A stretch of DNA of 64,000 nucleotides from the NCBI RefSeq assembly GCF_026210795.1, contig NC_089435.1, positions 4,836,001 to 4,900,000 of the forward strand, read 5' to 3'. Every line of letters begins with the position of its first letter. Within the stretch, counting starts at the first letter, position 1. Made by a program: the position numbers and the translations under genes. This document shows positions 58,297 to 64,000 of this stretch, in pieces. The stretch is from Rhizophagus irregularis. Its lineage: Eukaryota; Glomeromycota; Glomeromycetes; Glomerales; Glomeraceae. Under the pieces are notes generated by a model, which saw nothing but the letters and a program-made list of their open reading frames with translations, was not told where the DNA came from and searched no databases.

Positions 58297-61200
58297 GTTC
58301 AACTCATATATTTATTAATTTTAGAATAAAGATACAAAACGCGAGTTACAAAAATAAAGCTCTAGCTAACTAGTTACTAAATAGTTGTGGGGGGGATAAG
58401 AATTAATTGCTCTACGAGACGATCTAAATCCCACTGCCGACCCATAAACAACTTTCACCCATCTACTTGATGGACTACTGGAAGACGTATCAACCTTAAT
58501 AGCGTTTATAAACTACACTAACACCTACTGCACCTTTAATTAACTACACTACTACTAATAAATTAAAAATTCTATAAACATAATAACAAAGAGCTACGCT
58601 ATTATGGTACACAACAATTATAGTAATCAATTATTTTTCCTCCATATCTAATGTAATTAACTAATCCTTCTGTATCATTATATTTTTTATCTATAGGAGG
58701 TTTTTTTGTTGTTATACATTTTTCTTTACCATATTGTTCTTTTAAAACATTTTTTGTAATTCCTAATGCGATATTAATTTCATGATAGACAGAACATCGT
58801 TCATTCCAAAAATCTCTAATTAAATTGAAAGAAATTTTCCGGAAATTATATAAAATTTCCTTTGTTTTTTTATAATTTTTTAATTTTCCATTAATAAATT
58901 TACATAAACTTAAAGGAATTATTCCTTTTATTATATCAATACTTGTAAAAAAATCTTCTCTAATTGAATTATCCCAAATATAAGGTAAATCTGGCAAATC
59001 AATATCTTCTACATATAATGCTTGATTTTCTATATGATCATTAATACTATCAATTAAAATTTGTTTTATCTGTTGAATTAATATAAAATTGTCTTCTGAT
59101 CTTTGGTTACATGTCCAAACATGATTAAATTCTTCTTTTTCTATATTACATATTGGACAAAAACGATCTTTAAAAATTGAAAAACATGATTTTTTAATAT
59201 GTTCTATTGTAGGTATTTCTTCAATAAGAAATTGAATCTTTTTTCGCTTTAACTTAGATTCATAAAAATCTGTATGCATAGTACCTTGATCTCCTTGTAG
59301 TAGATAAAATGTAATTTCCCAATCTACTTGTAGTTTTCGATATTTATAATTTCGATTAAGATTTAAAAATTGTTCCAGATTAAAAATATTTGTATATATT
59401 TTTAAAAATTTTCTTAAACTTAATTCTATTGGTACACCATTCCATTTAGGAAAAAATTTAATTAATGATAATGACGTTGTTTTAATATTAATTCCTAAAT
59501 GTTGTATGTAATTATATTTATCTTTCAAATGTTGATTAAATATCGAAAAATTAAGATCATTTTCCTGAACAAGTAAGATATTAACATCTAATGATAATGT
59601 TTTAATAATTTCAAAAATTATAATCCACATATAATTATGGTGTTTTAATTTAAAAATTTGTCGACTCGTTAATGAAAAAAAATTATTAATTCTATAATTA
59701 TTATATGTTTCTATTAATGATTTATCTTTTGTAAGAATAGTTATTCTACTATTTTCTGGTAATATAATTATAGAACATAATAATGCTAAAATTGATGCTT
59801 TTGTTACTGATATATAATTATTATAACTTGAAAAAAATTCTAATATAAATGTCGAATTCAAATCAAATGTACTAAAACCAAAAATTGATTCAGCTTTATC
59901 TGTGCCTATGTTTTTTGCTGATCCATCTATATAAGTTAAAAATTGTTTAACATTTAATGATAGTATTAATCTTTGAGAATATAATAAATCTGATTTATTT
60001 AAAGATAGATCTATATATTTATCAATTATATTAACATTTTGATTCTGAAAATTCATTATAAACCTTGAGTCCATAACTTGATAATATTGTGGATTTAAAT
60101 TTAAATGTTGATTTATTTCCATTATCTGAAAAATATCTACGTATTGAGTTTTTGGTAGAACTAATGTTTTATTTTTTTCAAATTTATCTGTAAAATTTTT
60201 TGTTTTTTCTCCTACTAAAAACATATTAGATGTTTTAAGCTTTAATAAACATTTTTTTGATTCACGAGTATCATTTGCAAAATTACAACCAGAACAAGTT
60301 TGAACTTCCATATAAATACTTTGTTTATCACTTGTGACAATATAATGTCTAATAATGTATTCTTCTCCCTTTTTTTCTTCATCAAAAATTCTTCCTATTT
60401 GTAATCCATTATTCCAAAACATTATAAATTGTTTTTTCTTACATTCATTTGGCGAAATTAATTCGTAACCTTTTAAATTATTAATTACATTACTATACCG
60501 ATAACGTGGTTTCAATAAATTCGTATATTTATCTTCTATTGTAATATCATTTAATATTGAAAAAATTTTTGGGGTAATATTACTTGATCTTAAATTTCCA
60601 ACAAAACGTCGTTGTTTAAATTGCCAAAAAGTTAAAAAATAATCTCCTTTTAATGTAGTTAGTTGATCTAAAAACATTAATTTATATTTTCTTAATTGTT
60701 TCAAATATTTTATATAAACTTTTGGTGTAATTATATTTATAATTAATTCATGCCCACCTATTATTTTATTCAAATTGGAAATATCCAATTTATCTAATTC
60801 TATTGAAACATTATTTTCCTTCATTAAAAAAATATTATTTATAATAAAATTATTTTTAAATTTTGGTAAAAATACATTAATCTCTTTTTTTTGATATGGC
60901 ATATCTACTAAAGGACTTTTATCTAACCATAACTTATTTTGAATATCTATTATTCTAATTCTCATAATATCACCTAATAAACCTCTGTCATTTATTTGTA
61001 TAAAGAAATTATTTATCTTTGCTTGAATCTGATTGGCCCAGATAGAGCGTATATTATATATTAGATTATTCTCTACTATTGAATTAGGCGCTGTTGATGC
61101 AAATTTAAGTTTATTTTTAAACATTCTTCTATACGGTACCATCATTTGATTACATTCTTTTTCTGTAAAAATCGTTACTTGAGATCTATACTCTATTCTA

Positions 61201-62474
61201 GAAAGTATTATTGAGTTAAAAATGTAAGCCGTTTGTTTATCTGTAATAACTTTCCTTCTTAAAGTATTTGTAATTAAATTAAGAATATCATTTTTGCATT
61301 GATTTAATACAAATTTTCTATCATCATAAGCATTGAACCATACTCCTAAAATCCTAATTGAGTTTTCTTTTGGAACTGGAAATATACTAATTTTTTTATC
61401 TCCAAAATTAATATGAATTTTTTCTTTTTTTTCAAAATCATAATTCTTTGATCGTAAAAGTAATTCACTTTTATCCTTATTAATCTGTATATCATTTAAT
61501 GTATAAAATTCATCTGCAATAGATAAAAGTAATTCCAATTCATGTTTGTTTCCTGATATTATATTAGTATCATCCATGTAGGCTAAATTAGAAATATATA
61601 GCTTATGTTCCTTTTCGATATTCTCATAAATATTTACAATCTTTTTTGTTGATAATTTGTATCCCAAGTGATGTTTATTTAATTCGCATAGAAGAGGGTC
61701 ATAGTATATACACCACAAAAGAGGAGAAATTACTTCCCCTTGATCAATTCCTACAAGAACATCATATTCAGGGGTTAATCCTCCAGCTGTGAATACTTGA
61801 TTTTTCCTATTTGTAAATAGACTTAATATTAATTCAATAAAATTTAATGGAATTTTTAATCTTAGTAGAGCTTTACTTAACATATTTATATTAACTTTAT
61901 CATACGCTTTTGACATGTCTAATGCCAATAACCAAAGTTCTTTGTTATTTTCATTAGCATCATTAATTAATTCTTTAATAATTCTTATTGGTTCAAATGT
62001 TGAACTTAAAGGAAGGCCTGCAAATTGATTACCCTTTAAAATATTGTATTTCTTCAAGATTTTTGATAATCTTTGATTTAATATTGCTACCATGAGTTTT
62101 CGTACTGTTTCAAGCAAAGTTATTGGTCTGGTATTAACTAAATCACATCCCCACGGTTTCGGCTTTGGTATGGGATATACATTAGCTAATCTCCAATCTT
62201 TAGGTATTTGTCCATGTTTAAAGATTCCTGATATCATTTCTTTAATTAAATTCAAATATTCTGGTGATGCATGTTTAATCATTTCATAAGTAATGGTTGA
62301 TGGACCAGATGCTTTATTATTTGGTAAATTATGTATAAAAAATTGCCATTCTTCATCAGTGATCGGTTCTAATATATTTTTATATATTTCTGGATTTATT
62401 TCATCTATAGGTTGATATTGATATTTCCAATTTTCTGGAATTTCTTTTTCTCTGTTAAACGTTAGCTTCGCTAT
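58249..62474 (-). mobile_element. LINE insertion with 18-bp target-site duplication
   Basis: Both flanks carry aaacgttagcttcgctat (58249-58266 and 62457-62474). On the - strand the element starts inside the reverse transcriptase domain and ends in a 27-nt poly(A) (58293-58267). This is a classic 5'-truncated target-primed insertion into repeat Y. Confidence 0.9.
58602..62456 (-). CDS. LINE polyprotein (RT + RNase H), 5'-truncated
   Basis: The frame is open from the truncation point (about 62456) through the first Met at 62282, then 1226 aa to the stop. Before that Met, in frame, is LPNNKASGPSTITYEMIKH, a conserved RT start motif. RT motifs counted from that Met: LALDMSKAYD at about 120-128, GIDQGEVISPLLW at about 178-190, and AYMDD at about 234-238. 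RNase H starts at about 787 with TYIDGS. A zinc-knuckle-like CPIC...HVWTC lies near 1050. This is a non-LTR retrotransposon of the RNase H-bearing type (Tad/I-like). The endonuclease part is lost. No stop interrupts 3.8 kb, so insertion is recent. The piece at 44839 is nearly identical. Confidence 0.9.
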   Translation of the reverse strand, partial: NREKEIPENWKYQYQPIDEINPEIYKNILEPITDEEWQFFIHNLPNNKASGPSTITYEMIKHASPEYLNLIKEMISGIFKHGQIPKDWRLANVYPIPKPKPWGCDLVNTRPITLLETVRKLMVAILNQRLSKILKKYNILKGNQFAGLPLSSTFEPIRIIKELINDANENNKELWLLALDMSKAYDKVNINMLSKALLRLKIPLNFIELILSLFTNRKNQVFTAGGLTPEYDVLVGIDQGEVISPLLWCIYYDPLLCELNKHHLGYKLSTKKIVNIYENIEKEHKLYISNLAYMDDTNIISGNKHELELLLSIADEFYTLNDIQINKDKSELLLRSKNYDFEKKEKIHINFGDKKISIFPVPKENSIRILGVWFNAYDDRKFVLNQCKNDILNLITNTLRRKVITDKQTAYIFNSIILSRIEYRSQVTIFTEKECNQMMVPYRRMFKNKLKFASTAPNSIVENNLIYNIRSIWANQIQAKINNFFIQINDRGLLGDIMRIRIIDIQNKLWLDKSPLVDMPYQKKEINVFLPKFKNNFIINNIFLMKENNVSIELDKLDISNLNKIIGGHELIINIITPKVYIKYLKQLRKYKLMFLDQLTTLKGDYFLTFWQFKQRRFVGNLRSSNITPKIFSILNDITIEDKYTNLLKPRYRYSNVINNLKGYELISPNECKKKQFIMFWNNGLQIGRIFDEEKKGEEYIIRHYIVTSDKQSIYMEVQTCSGCNFANDTRESKKCLLKLKTSNMFLVGEKTKNFTDKFEKNKTLVLPKTQYVDIFQIMEINQHLNLNPQYYQVMDSRFIMNFQNQNVNIIDKYIDLSLNKSDLLYSQRLILSLNVKQFLTYIDGSAKNIGTDKAESIFGFSTFDLNSTFILEFFSSYNNYISVTKASILALLCSIIILPENSRITILTKDKSLIETYNNYRINNFFSLTSRQIFKLKHHNYMWIIIFEIIKTLSLDVNILLVQENDLNFSIFNQHLKDKYNYIQHLGINIKTTSLSLIKFFPKWNGVPIELSLRKFLKIYTNIFNLEQFLNLNRNYKYRKLQVDWEITFYLLQGDQGTMHTDFYESKLKRKKIQFLIEEIPTIEHIKKSCFSIFKDRFCPICNIEKEEFNHVWTCNQRSEDNFILIQQIKQILIDSINDHIENQALYVEDIDLPDLPYIWDNSIREDFFTSIDIIKGIIPLSLCKFINGKLKNYKKTKEILYNFRKISFNLIRDFWNERCSVYHEINIALGITKNVLKEQYGKEKCITTKKPPIDKKYNDTEGLVNYIRYGGKIIDYYNCCVP

Positions 62475-63176
62475 ACTAACATATATATAAAATTATGTGA
62501 GACTTTTTTATCCAAATTTGGACTTATGGTTAGATCAAATGCAACATCTAATCCATAAAAATGCACTAACTAATCCATAAAACCGCACAATTTTTCATAA
62601 TTTTTCATTTTAAGATATGATTGTCAATGATCTAATGCATTCCAGGATATGATCATCATTTTGGCACATCGAATTATTTGATATGAGGGTTAACAATTTA
62701 TTAAAATAAAATCATCAGCAATTTGCACTTGTATAGATCATTATATAGTAATTAATAGTAAATTTATATATGACTTCAGTTCAAATTATGATCCATTAGT
62801 TTGTGTAACTTAAGTTGGCTCTGTATATTTATCTATCCCTAGGTAATCCTGCCTGAGTTTACTATTTTTAGTCACGTGTTTTGTTACCTCAAAATTAAGC
62901 CGTACCAGGTTGTTTATTTTTCTTTTTTTTTGTACGACAAAGACGTAAAAAAAAATTTTCAAAGTTCAACTCAAACTTATATAAATACTTTTGCTTTTTT
63001 TTACTTATTACAAGTTTGAAAAGTAATACTATGTTTTGTATTTTAAATGTTTTAATAATAACTATAATTCTTTTTTACTAATAAAATCTTTTTTTTATTT
63101 ATATATTATTTTAAAGACAATACAATTCTTTTTTTTTTGAAAAGCAGAGTTTTATAGTTTTTTAATTTTAAAAAGA
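62475..63176. other. Repeats Y and X, and AT-rich DNA without a gene
   Basis: 62475-62690 is the rest of repeat Y (reverse orientation). 62770-62865 is repeat X (gacttcagttcaaattatga ... gtttgtgtaacttaagttgg), also found inverted at 46430-46500. 62870-63176 is AT-rich with long T runs. Confidence 0.55.
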
Positions 63177-64000
63177 TGTCAAATAAAATTGAAAAACATC
63201 TTTTATTAAATAAAACTCAAAAGCAAAAATTAACCTTACTATTAGAAAACAATTGATTAGTTGAAATGTATTGAAAAAAAAGCAACAAAATGAGGCTAAG
63301 GCATCTTTAAAGCAATATAATCTCTTACCAGATCAAATTAAGAGTGGTCTAACAAAATGGAAAATACATCAAAAAAGGAATGATTTAAAAACAATGAATA
63401 AAATATTATACCAATGTACTACAGGAAGTTTTATAAAAATACCAAAGGTACTGGGAAAAATCAACACTACTAATAAAGCAACTGGTTTTTATATAAGAGC
63501 AATGGGTTACTTGGAACATTCAGAATCTTGTAAAAGAGCAATAAGGGTATTACCACCTGTACTTAATTTACATCCTTGTGTTAAAGAAATGGCTTTAAAT
63601 TTATTAAAATTAATGCTCAAATTTATTGAACAGAAATGTAATAGTAAAGTGATTATTGGAAATCATAGGCTTTTATTAAAAGCATCTGATCTATCAAATA
63701 TTATGAGAAATTTTAGAAAAACTCATCTTAATATAAATACAAGAGTAACAAGTAGAATATAATTTAGATCAAATATTTGGTAATGATGGAAATTTGGTAT
63801 TAAAAGAAGCATACTTTCATTATCAACCTGAAACAATTAATAATAGATTAGAGATAGGTATTTCAACAAAAGCTCAAAGAAATCTTGCTTGGTCATTTGG
63901 TCATAAAAATATTTTATTACTAGGAAACAGGAACCGTTAGAGCGTCTGAAGTATTCAGTATAATTAATAATTGTACATTTAATACTAAAAAAAATTGTCA
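63177..64000 (+). pseudogene. Broken transposase-like gene (tentatively MULE-like), continues past the window
   Basis: It starts with ATG at 63177 (MSNKIEKHLLLNKTQKQKL). Two TGA codons (about 63255-63275) and a frameshift separate this from a 160-residue frame (KKQQNEAKASLKQYNLLPDQIKSGL ... TTGSFIKIPK ... HSESCKRAI). Another shift near 63750 leads to DQIFGNDGNLVLKEAYFHYQ and LEIGISTKAQRNLAWSFGHKNILLL. The last part recalls the region just before the catalytic domain of MULE-type transposases in these fungi; that is from memory and uncertain. After 63930 the sequence changes and does not continue as expected. Confidence 0.4.

Overview
The window looks like nuclear DNA of an arbuscular-mycorrhizal-type fungus (Glomeromycotina, Rhizophagus-like). 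This is an inference from four things: very AT-rich sequence, short introns of about 65-80 bp with GTAAAT/GTAAGT donors, secreted kelch proteins with one membrane span, and dense nested transposons (LINE, CACTA, P-type, hAT and many MITEs). Host genes are few. No tRNA or rRNA gene was recognised.

Positions 1-24,450 hold a tandemly duplicated family of two gene types. The 'S' genes lie on the + strand: signal peptide, Pro/Ala/Ser-rich or hexapeptide-repeat ectodomain, one membrane helix, and a tail with GQE motifs and an amphipathic IKQE-type helix. The 'K' genes lie on the - strand: signal peptide, six kelch motifs, Pro-rich stalk, membrane helix, and the same kind of tail. Downstream of S1, S and K copies face each other tail to tail: psi-S/K1, S2/psi-K3, S3/psi-K3 N-part. 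S1 (2436-4313) and K1 (9586-12181, six exons, 622 aa) are intact, as is S2 (18471-19298). S3 is frameshifted. Several K copies are relics cut up by MITEs. S1 ends inside a foldback MITE that supplies its last codons and its stop.

Positions 24,450-32,210 hold the 3' end of a LINE whose 3'UTR was split by a giant palindromic element (25433-32172). The element has arms of about 3.1-3.2 kb, an exact 8-bp target duplication and no gene. One arm carries a nested MITE.

Positions 32,441-44,208 hold a fourth kelch gene (K4) cut in two by a 9,548-bp CACTA/EnSpm-like transposon (34167-43714) with a 3-bp duplication. Removing it restores the kelch reading frame exactly. The transposon has a TNP2-like transposase on +, a coiled-coil accessory gene on -, and three tandem-repeat blocks.

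Positions 44,588-58,250 are a graveyard: a LINE internal fragment, a hAT transposase end, and a P-superfamily transposase pseudogene (46818-55425, -). The last is split by a 3.7-kb terminal-inverted-repeat element that carries a serial microexon-like array and an alternating hairpin array. Positions 58,267-62,456 are a 5'-truncated but open LINE (RT + RNase H) with an 18-bp target duplication and a poly(A) tail. The window ends in a broken transposase-like gene.

Functionally, the S and K proteins look like single-pass surface proteins that share a cytoplasmic tail and differ in ectodomain, so a cell-wall or surface sensing role is plausible but unproven. Many in-frame stops in the transposon genes and K4 fall where tryptophan is expected, which points to a G-to-A type of decay.
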